A DNA stretch of 64,000 bases from Gottschalkiaceae bacterium SANA (GTDB taxonomy: Bacteria > Bacillota > Clostridia > Tissierellales > GPF-1). A program made the translations under genes and the position numbers. The stretch covers positions 3,410,001 through 3,474,000 of the forward strand of contig AP028876.1 in the NCBI GenBank assembly GCA_036323355.1. The letters are read 5' to 3'. Positions 53,528 to 62,922 of the stretch are shown piece by piece. Positions within the stretch are counted from its first letter, which is position 1, and the number at the start of each line of letters is the position of its first letter. Below the pieces are notes generated by a model that was not told where the DNA came from, did not search any database, and saw only the letters and a program-made list of their open reading frames with translations.

Positions 53528-54103
53528 CTATTTTTTCATTTCTCTCGATCCCGGTTTCACCAATTCGATCTCGCCTGCCTTGCAAAGTGGACACTCATTC
53601 GGTTCATAAGATTCAATGGCCAATTCAATCGCCGCATAGACTGGAAAATCCAAATCAAATCCTGCGGGTCTCCTGTCAGCAATACATGCCAAACCAACCA
53701 CAAGGCCGCCCAACTTTTCCAAGGCCTTTTTCGTCTCGACCGTCGATTTGCCTGTCGTTACAACATCCTCAGCAATGATGATCCTGGCACCCGGTTTCAG
53801 TTGAAATCCGCGTCTAAGTTGCATCTCTCCGTCTTTTCTTTCCGTAAATAATGCTTCTTTGCCACATTGTCGACCCAACTCGTAGGCAACAATCACGCCG
53901 CCCATGGCAGGTCCTACAATCACATCCACCTCAAGCTCGTTTACCATCTTGGCAACTGGCTCCAAAACCTTGGCTGCTTGATCTGGAAAACGTAAGACCT
54001 TTGCGCATTGTACATATTCACCGGAATGCCGTCCTGAAGACAATAGGAAATGTCCCTCTAAAAATGCTTCCGTTTCCTTTAAAATTGCTTTGATATCGTT
54101 CAT
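53528..54103 (-). CDS. pyrE: Orotate phosphoribosyltransferase
   Basis: 191 residues from the ATG at 54103, the better-spaced of two adjacent ATGs after AAAGGAGG. Family motifs: FLLSSGRHSGEYVQCAK, VDVIVGPAMGGVIVAYE and the PRPP loop IIIAEDVVTTGKST. It joins orotate to phosphoribosyl pyrophosphate. Two Cys in CPLCKAGE near the C-terminus are typical of the longer pyrE form in Clostridia. It ends the pyr operon. Confidence 0.95.
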   Translation of the reverse strand: MNDIKAILKETEAFLEGHFLLSSGRHSGEYVQCAKVLRFPDQAAKVLEPVAKMVNELEVDVIVGPAMGGVIVAYELGRQCGKEALFTERKDGEMQLRRGFQLKPGARIIIAEDVVTTGKSTVETKKALEKLGGLVVGLACIADRRPAGFDLDFPVYAAIELAIESYEPNECPLCKAGEIELVKPGSREMKK

Positions 54104-54115
54104 CATTTGCCTCCT

Positions 54116-55015
54116 TTAGACAATTCCAATAATCTCTTCAAGTGATTGGACCCCTTCTTTTTCCATCCACATTTCTAACTCGGTTGGAATTTGAAAGATC
54201 TGATCCGGATTTGTAAAAAATGCGGTTCCAATTTGTACGGCACTTGCGCCAGCCATCAGAAACTGTATGACTTCATCGGCATTGCTAATACCGCCCATCC
54301 CGACAATCGGAATGTTCACTGCCTTGGCCGTTTGATGGACCATGCGAAGGGCAATCGGTCGAATCGCAGGTCCAGAAAGCCCTGCATAGGTATTATTAAA
54401 TACAATTTCTCGTGACTTAGTGTCAATCGCCATGGCTTGCACCGTGTTGATCAAGCTGATGGCATCGGCACCTCCCGCTTGGCAGGCCTTGGCAATTTCG
54501 CCAATATTTCCTACGTTCGGAGACAGCTTCACCATCAGACGCTTCTGAGTCGTCATGCGAACTGCACGAGTAATCCGCTCCGCACTTTTTGCTTCCGTAC
54601 CAAAGGCCATACCGCCCGCTTTGACATTCGGACAAGAAATGTTCAATTCCAAAATATCATAATCGCAATGTTCCAATCTTCGAATACCTTCCAAATAAGT
54701 TTCCAGGGTGCTTCCCCCCAGATTCACCACAGAAATCAGGTTTCGATCTTGAATGCGTGGCCAGATCTTCCTAGCAAAGGCATCAACACCTGGATTTTCT
54801 AGACCAACGCTGTTCATCATCCCTGCTGGTGTTTCCCACACACGAATGCCGTCATTGCCATCTCGTGGATCCAAGGTGAGTCCCTTGTAGCTGATCCCGC
54901 CTAGCTTTTCAATATCGTAGTGTTCCGCATATTCCTCGCCAAAACCAAAGGTACCGGATGCCGCAATGATGGGGTTCTTCAGTTCCAGATCAAGAAATTT
55001 TATCTTCGTCTTCAT
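54116..55015 (-). CDS. pyrD: Dihydroorotate dehydrogenase, catalytic subunit (class 1B)
   Basis: About 299 residues from the ATG at 55015, just after GGGGAGGAAAT; the start overlaps pyrK by 26 bases. TIM barrel with NPIIAASGTFGFGEEY, VNLGGSTLET, the Cys in LNISCPNVKAGG and GMGGISNADEVIQFLMAGASAVQIGTA for FMN binding. This class uses Cys as base and works with PyrK to pass electrons to NAD, which fits an anaerobe. Confidence 0.96.
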   Translation of the reverse strand: MKTKIKFLDLELKNPIIAASGTFGFGEEYAEHYDIEKLGGISYKGLTLDPRDGNDGIRVWETPAGMMNSVGLENPGVDAFARKIWPRIQDRNLISVVNLGGSTLETYLEGIRRLEHCDYDILELNISCPNVKAGGMAFGTEAKSAERITRAVRMTTQKRLMVKLSPNVGNIGEIAKACQAGGADAISLINTVQAMAIDTKSREIVFNNTYAGLSGPAIRPIALRMVHQTAKAVNIPIVGMGGISNADEVIQFLMAGASAVQIGTAFFTNPDQIFQIPTELEMWMEKEGVQSLEEIIGIV

Positions 55016-55724
55016 AAAAAATTTCCTCCCCTTCAAATACTGGACCATCCTTGCAGGTCTTTTTGTTGCCACTTTTCGTTTTGCAGGTACAGACCAGACA
55101 AGCGCCAATACCACATGCCATTCGCTTTTCTATGGAAACATAGCTTGGAATTCCCGCTTGGTGCGCCATCTTAACCACGGCTTCCATCATGGGATGGGGG
55201 CCACAGGTAAGAACTGCATCATAATCTCTGATATTTAATCCGTTCGTCACAAGACCCCCAACCACAAATTGCGTATTGGTAGCGGCTTGATTGAATTCTT
55301 TTTCCAAATAGATTTTTTCTGCAAAACCCAATCGCAAATCAACCTCTTGTCCTTTTGCCTTTAAGACTTTTGCCGTTGCGTGGAGCGGTGCATTGCCAAG
55401 GCCTCCACCAATCAACAAGATCTTCCCTTCTACTTCCGGGAATCCATTCCCGAAAGGACCCTGAAGCTGGAGTTTGTCGTTCACCTTTAGTTTCGCTAAA
55501 ATCTCTGTCCCTTTTCCAACAATCTTGAAGACAAATTCAACCTTTCCTTCACTATAATCAAATACACTGATAGGCCTGCCCAAAAGCGGCGCTTCCTGCC
55601 ATGCTCGCAGCAAGTAGAATTGTCCGGGGTTTGGCCTTGTTTCTGTCGCAACCGTCAAATGGACGATTGCTTCACCCACCTCTTGAATCGATAGGACATT
55701 TCCTGCCGTCCCGTCTACACCCAT
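54990..55724 (-). CDS. pyrK: Dihydroorotate dehydrogenase electron transfer subunit
   Basis: 244 residues. FAD domain with GQFYLLRAW and GRPISVFD, an NAD-binding segment LLIGGGLGNAPLHA, and four Cys for a 2Fe-2S cluster in CGIGACLVCTCK followed by KTCKDGPVF. It links the FMN of PyrD to NAD. It overlaps pyrF by 10 bases and pyrD by 26, so the three are co-translated. Confidence 0.95.
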   Translation of the reverse strand: MGVDGTAGNVLSIQEVGEAIVHLTVATETRPNPGQFYLLRAWQEAPLLGRPISVFDYSEGKVEFVFKIVGKGTEILAKLKVNDKLQLQGPFGNGFPEVEGKILLIGGGLGNAPLHATAKVLKAKGQEVDLRLGFAEKIYLEKEFNQAATNTQFVVGGLVTNGLNIRDYDAVLTCGPHPMMEAVVKMAHQAGIPSYVSIEKRMACGIGACLVCTCKTKSGNKKTCKDGPVFEGEEIFYEDEDKIS

Positions 55725-56572
55725 TGCAAGATCTCCTCTCGCATGGCTTCTGTCTTGGCTTGAATCACCTTGGCAAAATCAGCGCCCTCTTCCACACCCT
55801 GATGGGCGGTAATGAGTCCTCTGGAAGAATTGACCACCATACAGCGGGATTTCGTCAACACCCTTGCCAAGTCTTTCCCTGTTCCACCCTGTGCGCCGTA
55901 TCCCGGCACAAGGAAGAAGGTGTGAGGCATAACCGCTTGAATCTCTTCAAAGGCTTCAGGCGCTGTTAATCCAACAACCGCGCCGATGGCATTGAAATTC
56001 CCTTGGCGAGGCAGTCTTCCACCCCATTCTTCAATCTTGCGAGCCACTTCCAGATAAAGCGGTCCTTGATCCGTCTTTAACTCTTGAAAATCAACCGCCG
56101 ATGGATTCGAGGTCCGCAAAAGGGCAAAAAGTCCTTTGCCCTGCTCTTCTATGTGTGGGAAGTATGGTGTAATCGCATCCTCTCCCATATAAGCATTCAC
56201 GGTCATAATATCCGACTCAAAGTCTCCACTAAAATGGCCTTGGGCATACATGCCCGCAGTGGATGCAATATCGCCACGCTTCACATCGGCAACCACGATA
56301 TTTCCCCGTTCTCTCGCAAATTCAAGGGTTCTCGCATAGGCTCTAAGTCCTTCTAAACCAAGGGCTTCATAGCAAGCAATCTGCACCTTGAAGCAGGCAA
56401 CAGCCTCTTCTGTATGCAAAATAATTTCTTTATTAAATTGAAAGATTTTTTCTTCTCTCGATAATCCTTTGTCATTCTTTAATATCTCAGGCAAATAGGC
56501 TTCTCGAACATCAAGGCCCAAACAAACCGGACCCTTTTCCTCACTTCTAATGGCTAATTCATGCATTTTCAT
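55715..56572 (-). CDS. pyrF: Orotidine 5'-phosphate decarboxylase (long type)
   Basis: About 285 residues from the ATG at 56572, with GGGAGAAC upstream. The active-site core VADVKRGDIASTAGMYAQG has the Asp-Lys-Asp set, and it is the longer form (family 2) with YMGEDAITPYF and PGYGAQGGTGKDL. It makes UMP from orotidylate. It overlaps pyrC by 14 bases. Confidence 0.95.
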   Translation of the reverse strand: MKMHELAIRSEEKGPVCLGLDVREAYLPEILKNDKGLSREEKIFQFNKEIILHTEEAVACFKVQIACYEALGLEGLRAYARTLEFARERGNIVVADVKRGDIASTAGMYAQGHFSGDFESDIMTVNAYMGEDAITPYFPHIEEQGKGLFALLRTSNPSAVDFQELKTDQGPLYLEVARKIEEWGGRLPRQGNFNAIGAVVGLTAPEAFEEIQAVMPHTFFLVPGYGAQGGTGKDLARVLTKSRCMVVNSSRGLITAHQGVEEGADFAKVIQAKTEAMREEILQWV

Positions 56573-57716
56573 CAATTCGTTCTCCCTTCCGGATCGTTTG
56601 CTCGATCACACCCAAGACCTTATCGCCTACAAAAGGCGTATTATCTGATTTTGAATAGAATGTATTTAGGATCCGTGGCTGGTCTGGACGTAGAAACACG
56701 AAATTCGCTTCCTTACCAACTTCCAGCCTTCCTTCAGCATTTCTTCTGTCAGCGCCCAAGATTGCAGCAGGATTCGCGCTCATCCATTTGCTGATCTCGC
56801 ATAAGGATGCATCCGGTAGCGCCGTTCTAACCAGTGAGAATGCTGCATCATAGCCAGTAATTCCCGGTGATCCCGCAGCCTTGTCTTCTTCCGTGTGCGG
56901 CGCATGATCTGTCGCGACACAATCGATGCTACCGTCTTTCAAACCATCCATCAAGGCCTGTCGATCTACTTCAGTGCCAAAGGGCGGATTCACCCGATAT
57001 GTTTCGTTGGCGCAGTATAAATGATGAGGTGTTACCTCGCAGGTCACTTTCACTCCTCTTTTTTTCGCCGATCGAATCAGATCAACCGACTCTTTTGTAC
57101 TGACATGACAAATATGAAGATTGCCGCCAACCGCCTCAGCCAACAAAAGATCTCGACGGATCATTTCCTCTTCCGGTTCCTGATGAACCATGAGTAAAAA
57201 ATCATGCTTTAGTGAGTCCTCCAAGGCTTTGACCATAACACTTGGGCGATCAATGGGTTTGCCATCATTGGAAAAGAGTCGAGTCAGTGGGCGAATCGCA
57301 GTATAGTCTACCGGACTTTCTCCGAATCCGATTGTAAGAGCTGAAACCTGCAGGTATTCTGCTTGCCCAAGCCTCCGTGCCTTTTCCTGGTTGGCCTGAA
57401 TCAGTTCCGCCTCATCGCAAATCGGCGTCGTATTGGCCATGGCAACCACCAGACCGAAACCGCCCTTTGCAGCGGATTGAATGCCGGATTGTATGGTTTC
57501 TTTTCGTTCCTGTCCCGGCTCTCGAAAATGACCGTGAAGATCGATAAAGGATGGCATGCAGGTAAGTCCCCATCCATCAAAATCCCCTTCTTCACTCTCC
57601 TTTCTAATGGATGAGCGGAGCACAATTTTTTCGATTTTTCCTTCTTCGTTAACCCACAAGTCTCCAAATGAGTCTACATTTGCATCCACAAGATGCAAAT
57701 TTATATATTTCTTCAT
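56559..57716 (-). CDS. pyrC: Dihydroorotase
   Basis: About 385 residues from the ATG at 57716, with GGAAGGAG upstream. Metal-binding signature PSFIDLHGHFREPG, the His of NLHICHVST and the catalytic Asp in CVATDHAPHTEEDK are all present, as is ANFVFL in the C-terminal sandwich. It closes carbamoyl aspartate to dihydroorotate. It overlaps pyrI by 4 bases. Confidence 0.95.
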   Translation of the reverse strand: MKKYINLHLVDANVDSFGDLWVNEEGKIEKIVLRSSIRKESEEGDFDGWGLTCMPSFIDLHGHFREPGQERKETIQSGIQSAAKGGFGLVVAMANTTPICDEAELIQANQEKARRLGQAEYLQVSALTIGFGESPVDYTAIRPLTRLFSNDGKPIDRPSVMVKALEDSLKHDFLLMVHQEPEEEMIRRDLLLAEAVGGNLHICHVSTKESVDLIRSAKKRGVKVTCEVTPHHLYCANETYRVNPPFGTEVDRQALMDGLKDGSIDCVATDHAPHTEEDKAAGSPGITGYDAAFSLVRTALPDASLCEISKWMSANPAAILGADRRNAEGRLEVGKEANFVFLRPDQPRILNTFYSKSDNTPFVGDKVLGVIEQTIRKGERIDENA

Positions 57717-58153
57717 CCCAAATCTCCTTCCACAAATTGCGTTGGAGAATCGCAGTAACTGCATCGGTATGTTTTATTCTCTTCGTTTGCCAGATAAAAT
57801 ACTGGCGCATCCACCTTTTCGTATTGGGTAATACATCGGGGGTTTTTGCATTTTAGAATGCCCTCTACGCGTTTGGGCAAGGCTAGGCGAATCTTCTTTG
57901 TTCGATTTCCATTGTCGATCACATTGATCGTCGCATGAGGATCAATCAACCCCAAGACTTCCAGGTCCAAGTTAATGTGATTCTCGATTTTAATCACATC
58001 TTTCTTGCCCATTTTTTGACTGGGCACATTTCGCATAAGAATAACCACGTCATTTAGTTCATCGAGCTTCAGCTGTCGAAAGATTCGATAACCGCTGCCG
58101 GCTGCAATATGATCGATGACCAATCCTTTTTTGAGCTTCGATACATTAATCAT
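57713..58153 (-). CDS. pyrI: Aspartate carbamoyltransferase regulatory subunit
   Basis: 146 residues from the ATG at 58153. It has the nucleotide-binding half ([39 protein letters not shown]) and the zinc domain with Cys in CKNPRCIT and YRCSYC. It makes the catalytic PyrB trimers allosteric toward CTP and ATP. It overlaps pyrB by 8 bases. PyrI in Firmicutes is found mainly in Clostridia. Confidence 0.95.
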   Translation of the reverse strand: MINVSKLKKGLVIDHIAAGSGYRIFRQLKLDELNDVVILMRNVPSQKMGKKDVIKIENHINLDLEVLGLIDPHATINVIDNGNRTKKIRLALPKRVEGILKCKNPRCITQYEKVDAPVFYLANEENKTYRCSYCDSPTQFVEGDLG

Positions 58154-59066
58154 TTTCAATCACCCCCAAGACTTTCATCAGTAAAGCCATTCGTACAATC
58201 ATTCCATAATGAGCCTGTTCAAAATACTTGGCTCTTGGGTCTTGATCAACCTCTACCGAGATTTCATTGACACGCGGCAGGGGATGAAGAATCATCGCAT
58301 CCGGTTTTGCCTTTTCCATCTTGGCTGCATCAAGAATGTAAATATCCTTCAATCGAAGGTACTCTTCTTCCGATACAAAGCGTTCCCTTTGCACCCGTGA
58401 CATATACAGAATATCTAGTTGGCCCATGACGGCTTCCATATTTTTCGTTTCTTCAAAACTTGCATGGGTGATTTCATCCTTCACATAGCTTGGCAATTGC
58501 AACTCATCGGGAGAGATAAAGACAAATTGAATGCCATCATATCGATTCATGGCGCGGATCAAAGAGTGAATGGTGCGTCCGAATTTCAAGTCTCCGCACA
58601 CCCCGATGGTCAGGTTTTCAAGTCTGCCTTTTTCCTGTCGAATAGTCAAAAGATCCGTCAGGGTTTGGGTTGGATGCTGATGCCCGCCATCACCGGCATT
58701 GATCAATGGCTTGTTGGAAGACTCCGACGCCAGCTTTGCAGAACCCTCTCGCGGGTGTCGCATAACAATCGCATCTGCATAGGCGCAGATGGTTCGAATC
58801 GTATCCGACAGGGTTTCACCCTTGGCTGCTGAAGATGCATTGGGATCATCAAAACCAATAATGGATCCGCCCAAACGCAACATGGCTGCTTCAAAAGAAA
58901 AGCGAGTTCGTGTGGATGGTTCGTAAAACAGCGTTGCCAATAATTTCCCTTTGCATACATCCGCGTAGGTTTCTGGTGACGCAATTATTTTCTCTGCCAA
59001 TTGGAAGATTGCCTCCAATTCCTCTACCGAAAAATCTCTTGGTTCTATCAAATGTCTGCCAATCAT
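58146..59066 (-). CDS. pyrB: Aspartate carbamoyltransferase catalytic subunit
   Basis: 306 residues. Carbamoyl phosphate motif [16 protein letters not shown], aspartate-side motif [16 protein letters not shown] and [11 protein letters not shown] are intact. It makes carbamoyl aspartate, the first committed step of pyrimidine synthesis. It is the first gene of pyrBICFKDE, behind a promoter and an attenuator. No carbamoyl phosphate synthase is in the window. Confidence 0.97.
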   Translation of the reverse strand: MIGRHLIEPRDFSVEELEAIFQLAEKIIASPETYADVCKGKLLATLFYEPSTRTRFSFEAAMLRLGGSIIGFDDPNASSAAKGETLSDTIRTICAYADAIVMRHPREGSAKLASESSNKPLINAGDGGHQHPTQTLTDLLTIRQEKGRLENLTIGVCGDLKFGRTIHSLIRAMNRYDGIQFVFISPDELQLPSYVKDEITHASFEETKNMEAVMGQLDILYMSRVQRERFVSEEEYLRLKDIYILDAAKMEKAKPDAMILHPLPRVNEISVEVDQDPRAKYFEQAHYGMIVRMALLMKVLGVIEND

Positions 59067-59110
59067 AAAATCCTCCTTCTTTGCCTCTCAGGGCAAAATT
59101 AAAAATGGAT

Positions 59111-59261
59111 AAAAAAAGACCTTCCTTGAAAATCAAGAAAGGTCGTAAATAGCCGCAAATAAATAGTATTTTCCTAATGCGTCAACCTTTCCAGTCTCTC
59201 GTACTGATTTAAAGATTCACTTACTGCGGTAATCATATCTCAATTGGATCATTTCTGTCAA
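59111..59261 (-). promoter_or_regulatory. pyr operon promoter and attenuator leader
   Basis: On the minus strand TTGACA (59256-59261) and TATGAT (59232-59237) with an 18-base spacer form the promoter. The leader contains ACGAGAGACTGGAAAGG, faintly like a PyrR-binding loop, then a terminator: GACCTT-x-CTTGA pairs with TCAAG-x-AAGGTC (59118-59144), followed by seven Ts. It lies 45 bases before pyrB. This is transcription attenuation, most likely sensitive to UMP or UTP. Whether PyrR is the factor is not shown here. Confidence 0.75.
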
Positions 59262-59277
59262 CCGAAATCTCCCTTTT

Positions 59278-59790
59278 TTACGGAATTTTTCGTCTCATTA
59301 AATACTCATGCATTTCTTCTCTTGGATTCTCGATTTGATGAGAAAAATGAAAGCCTGCTTTCTCATAAGCACGAATCGCCCGTTTATTTTCTGGTTCTGG
59401 TCCAATCACAGCAATCTTCTCCGAAAAATAAATTGGAAGTACCTCTTCCACAAACACTTTCAACATCTTACTCCCAAGCCCTTTGTTGACCCGCTCAGAG
59501 TCTCCAATAAACAGATCAATTCCTACACTATCCCTAATTCCCACCTGAGTCGCATATGCCAGATAATCGCTTATGGAATAAGCTTGCAAAAAACCAATCG
59601 CTTCTCCATCCAAAATCGCAATCCTTGTAAGCTTTGGTGATGTCCCTTTCACACAAGGCAAGTATTTTTCTTCGATTCGAGCCAGATTAATACTCCCCTT
59701 TGTATACCAACGTTTCACTTCATCATTATTCATCCATTGGAACAGCAGGGGAAAATCTCCTTGTTCAAGTTTTCGAAATCTCCAATTCAT
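59278..59790 (-). CDS. GNAT acetyltransferase resembling AAC(6') aminoglycoside acetyltransferases
   Basis: 170 residues. The pattern WMNNDEVKRWY, EKYLPCVKG, AILDGEAIGFLQAY, VGIDLFIGD, KGLGSKMLKVFVEEV and NKRAIRAYEKAGF follows the AAC(6')-Ib layout and length closely. The acetyl-CoA loop (GKGLGS-like) is intact. It acetylates an amine using acetyl-CoA; an aminoglycoside or a natural amine (an amino sugar would fit the neighbours) are both possible. It is the last gene of the SIS/GntR group, 7 bases after the SIS gene. Confidence 0.8.
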   Translation of the reverse strand: MNWRFRKLEQGDFPLLFQWMNNDEVKRWYTKGSINLARIEEKYLPCVKGTSPKLTRIAILDGEAIGFLQAYSISDYLAYATQVGIRDSVGIDLFIGDSERVNKGLGSKMLKVFVEEVLPIYFSEKIAVIGPEPENKRAIRAYEKAGFHFSHQIENPREEMHEYLMRRKIP

Positions 59791-59797
59791 AAAACAC

Positions 59798-60520
59798 CTA
59801 GATATGTTTCACGCGTCCTACATACTTCTCATAGAGCGCATCATTATTAAAGCCATCAACATTTTGGCTGGCAAATACCGGAAGTGAATGACCCTCTGCC
59901 GCCAAAGCCATCATCGCTTCATTAACAATCACATTAATGGTTGCTACCCCAGAAATCGTTGAACCTGGTGCAGTAGGCACTCCACCGACCTCCATCATCG
60001 CATCGCCAAACGGCACACAAGAATCAATCACAAGATCTGCACATTCAAATAATCGCTTTCCACTTGGATGGCGGCTCGTAATTTGCTCGGATTGCTTCAA
60101 ATTTGTCAAAGCAATTACCTTCAATCCCTCTTTCTGTGCACGCATAGCCATTTCAATCGGCATCGCGTTTCTACCAGAGTTTGAAATAATAATCATAATA
60201 TCACCCGAACGAATATCATATTGGTCATAGAGAATATCCGCTAGACCTGGTAATTTCTCAAGAGCGCCACTTCGTCTTGCCCCATTTGATGTCAATACAT
60301 CCGGATCCAACATGGCATTAACATTGGCTAAACCTCCGGCACGAACAAACATTTCAATCCCAATCATATGTGAATGTCCCGTTCCAAATACGTGAATCAT
60401 CCGATCTTCCCGAATATTGTCCGCAACCCACTCTGCTGCCAATTTCATCTGTTCACCTTGTTCTTGATCAATTTTTTCTAACAATGCAATTGCATGTTTC
60501 ATATAAGTAAAATTTGCCAT
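59798..60520 (-). CDS. SIS-domain sugar isomerase-like protein (UPF0309 type), copy 1
   Basis: 240 residues, one SIS domain. HVFGTGHSHMIGIEMF and RAGGLANVNAML near residue 45-70, IIISNSGRNAMPIEMA and ITSRHPSGKRLFE, and GVPTAPGSTISGVAT near the C-terminus are conserved with the two paralogs at 61375 and 62134. SIS domains bind phosphosugars for isomerase or regulator roles. It lies in a run of genes with a GntR regulator and an acetyltransferase, suggesting amino-sugar or sugar-acid metabolism. The substrate is unknown. Confidence 0.85.
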   Translation of the reverse strand: MANFTYMKHAIALLEKIDQEQGEQMKLAAEWVADNIREDRMIHVFGTGHSHMIGIEMFVRAGGLANVNAMLDPDVLTSNGARRSGALEKLPGLADILYDQYDIRSGDIMIIISNSGRNAMPIEMAMRAQKEGLKVIALTNLKQSEQITSRHPSGKRLFECADLVIDSCVPFGDAMMEVGGVPTAPGSTISGVATINVIVNEAMMALAAEGHSLPVFASQNVDGFNNDALYEKYVGRVKHI

Positions 60521-60624
60521 TTTTCATTCCTCCACTTTGCTCTTCATCCAATAAGTTATTCCCCTTTTCGAAAAAGACTGTTTTCTGCATGAATTTATGA
60601 CAAGCATATCTTTGACATAACTCT

Positions 60625-61356
60625 CTATCGATCTAGGGTGATTTCGTATCGATACCGATCGCTCCGGTACACCGTCTTGGTATACTCAATAATCTTTCCG
60701 CTCTTCACAAAAGTTGTCCGTCTAAATAACAATCCCAAAGCCTTCTCTTCCTGATTCAAGAGTTCAGAATCATAATCGTTGATAATTAACGGTTCTATCG
60801 TTTGCTTGGCATAAGCCAATGTAAAACCATATTGCTTCTCAACCAGAGTATAGAACGACTTGTTATCAATCATCTCTCCTGTCAAATCCGGAAAGAGCGC
60901 CTTGGGAACATGGATACTCTCAATGCTAATTGGCTCTCCATCGGATGTACGCAAGCGGCGTGCCTTGATAATCAAGCTCCCCTCCGGGATCTGAAGACGC
61001 TGTGCGTAAATCTTGGTGGCGGGTTTGACTTCAAAATCAAGAAGCCTGGTTTCCGTCCGCTTGCCACGACTCTTGTTGTCTTCCGTAAATCCAACGAGTT
61101 TCGAAATTGGCTGATTGATCTTTGGCTCCGCGACAAAAGAACCCCTTCCCTGTTCTCGATAAATGACACCTTCGTTAACCAACACATCGATGGCCTTCCT
61201 CGCTGTCATTCGACTGATCCCATGGATCTCGCACAATTCCCGTTCCGGTGGAATTGGATCTCCTGCCTGAAGCTCCATGTTGTCAATCATTTCCAAGATT
61301 ATATCCTTCAATTGATAGTATAAGGGGATCGGGTTTTCTTTCTGTACCTTTCGCAT
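60625..61356 (-). CDS. GntR-family regulator (HutC/UTRA type)
   Basis: 243 residues. The N-terminal winged helix reads NPIPLYYQLKDIILEMID, PPERELCEIHGISRMTARKAIDVLV, EGVIYREQGRGSFVAEP. The C-terminal UTRA ligand domain has KARRLRTSDGEPISIE and a final TKTVYRSDRYRYEI. This layout is typical of sugar- or amino-sugar-sensing regulators such as NagR. It sits among the SIS genes and presumably controls the operon, with a phosphosugar as the likely signal. Confidence 0.9.
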   Translation of the reverse strand: MRKVQKENPIPLYYQLKDIILEMIDNMELQAGDPIPPERELCEIHGISRMTARKAIDVLVNEGVIYREQGRGSFVAEPKINQPISKLVGFTEDNKSRGKRTETRLLDFEVKPATKIYAQRLQIPEGSLIIKARRLRTSDGEPISIESIHVPKALFPDLTGEMIDNKSFYTLVEKQYGFTLAYAKQTIEPLIINDYDSELLNQEEKALGLLFRRTTFVKSGKIIEYTKTVYRSDRYRYEITLDR

Positions 61357-61374
61357 CGGTTCCTCTCTTCCCGC

Positions 61375-62121
61375 TTACGAATTCCAACGACCTTCATAAG
61401 CTTCTAGTATTTTTTTGTTATGTTCATCTGCACCAGCCACATTATAACTGATTAAAACCGGTGGGACTTGATCATACTCTACCAATCGTTGATAGATTTC
61501 AGCCGTCAAAGCTTGAGCAATATAGGCGCCTGTAATGGATGAGATCGAACAAACCTTCATGGGCAGGTCTTCGACTTCCAATAACGCATCACCCGTTGGC
61601 CCACAGTTATCAATAACAAGATCGCCCAATTCAAACAACCGCTTGCCACAGGAATGTCGACTCTCAACTGATTGTGTATGTTCCATGCTGGTTACTGCAA
61701 TAACAGGAAGTCCCATTTCCTTTGCTTTCAGGGTCATATCCAAGATTAAACCATTTCGACCTGAATTCGATACAATAATGAAAGCATCTTCCTTTTGTAT
61801 ATTATACAATCCCCAGAAGGTATCTGCCACTCCTTCTCTTCTTTCAAATTTTCCATCTGTAAATTCTTCATGGGTATATGCGCCCCTCAGCACAAGATCT
61901 TGGTTAACAATTCGGTGCATGGGTACCAATCCACCAGCTCGGCAGCTCAATTCCATTGCGAAACAAGCAGAATGTCCACTCCCATAAATATGAATCACAC
62001 CGCCTTTGTTGATGCGTTCCGCTAGCAATTTCGCTGCTTCTTCGATTACACCCATTTGCGTCTCTTCAATACGATTGACACGCTTCTTTGCTGCCTCTAG
62101 AAAACTCTTTGCATTCACCAT
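61375..62121 (-). CDS. SIS-domain sugar isomerase-like protein, copy 2
   Basis: About 248 residues from the ATG at 62121; the GTG at 62130 overlaps the ribosome-binding site. SIS core: IHIYGSGHSACFAMELSCRAGGLVPMH split by the sugar-binding loop, IIVSNSGRNGLILDMTL, ESRHSCGKRLFE and GDALLEVEDLP. It shares most conserved blocks with copy 3 and fewer with copy 1. It directly follows the third copy by 12 bases. Confidence 0.85.
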   Translation of the reverse strand: MVNAKSFLEAAKKRVNRIEETQMGVIEEAAKLLAERINKGGVIHIYGSGHSACFAMELSCRAGGLVPMHRIVNQDLVLRGAYTHEEFTDGKFERREGVADTFWGLYNIQKEDAFIIVSNSGRNGLILDMTLKAKEMGLPVIAVTSMEHTQSVESRHSCGKRLFELGDLVIDNCGPTGDALLEVEDLPMKVCSISSITGAYIAQALTAEIYQRLVEYDQVPPVLISYNVAGADEHNKKILEAYEGRWNS

Positions 62122-62133
62122 TTTCTCCACCCC

Positions 62134-62880
62134 CTAGGCGTTCCAGCGACCGTCATATCGGGCGCAAACTTGATCATTGTGGACATCCGCCCCGTTCACA
62201 TTGGCACTGATTAAAATCGGTGGCGTAGAGCCCGTCTGCTTCAAGTCTTTAAAAATTTCAGCTGTCAGCATCTGCGCAATATACGCACCTGTAATCGAGG
62301 AAATTGAACAAACTTTTATCCCATTACCAACTTCGATCAATGCATCCCCTTCGGGTCCGCAATTGTCGATCACCCAAGGTGTCATTTCATACAACTTCTT
62401 ACCGCTTTCATGGCGAGATTCCTGGGCCTGACTATGCTCCATGCTGGTAACAACAATTAAGCGATGTCCTTTTGCTTTAATGATCGTTGCCAGTTCCATA
62501 ATGGTCGGATTGATTCCAGAATTCGAAACCAAAATAAAAGCATCCTTGGGCTCCACTCGATATAGATCCCACAATTGATGAGCAATTTCTGGTGTTCTCT
62601 CGATCATCGGGTCTTTCAGTTTCTCTGGATCCAATTTCCCGCGCAGAGCAAGGTCTTGAATACTCATGCGATGCATGGGAACCAATCCACCGGCACGAAA
62701 TACCAGCTCCATGGCAAAACACTCAGAATGGCCGGTACCAAAAATATGAATGACACCATCCTCTTCAATCACACGGGCAAGTTCTTTCCCCGTTTCAATG
62801 ATTGCATCCCACTGCGATGTGACTAGCTTTTCTACCCGTTCTTCCGATGCACGAAAAAACACTTCTCCTGACAGTTTCAT
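62134..62880 (-). CDS. SIS-domain sugar isomerase-like protein, copy 3
   Basis: 248 residues with GGGGGAG upstream. IHIFGTGHSECFAMEL, FRAGGLVPMHRMS, ILVSNSGINPTIMEL, ESRHESGKKLYE and DNCGPEGDALIEVG are the shared SIS-type blocks. The three copies are paralogs arisen by duplication, here with copies 2 and 3 closest. It follows the ceramidase-like gene by 42 bases in the same direction. Confidence 0.85.
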   Translation of the reverse strand: MKLSGEVFFRASEERVEKLVTSQWDAIIETGKELARVIEEDGVIHIFGTGHSECFAMELVFRAGGLVPMHRMSIQDLALRGKLDPEKLKDPMIERTPEIAHQLWDLYRVEPKDAFILVSNSGINPTIMELATIIKAKGHRLIVVTSMEHSQAQESRHESGKKLYEMTPWVIDNCGPEGDALIEVGNGIKVCSISSITGAYIAQMLTAEIFKDLKQTGSTPPILISANVNGADVHNDQVCARYDGRWNA

Positions 62881-62922
62881 AAGTCTCCCCCATTTCTTTC
62901 ACTTGTTATGTTGATAGTACAA

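Noticed and set aside
58891-59136. 81-residue frame overlapping the start of pyrB, a possible leader peptide
   Set aside because: It runs through the attenuator and deep into pyrB in another frame, with no ribosome-binding site. No pyrL-like leader is supported.
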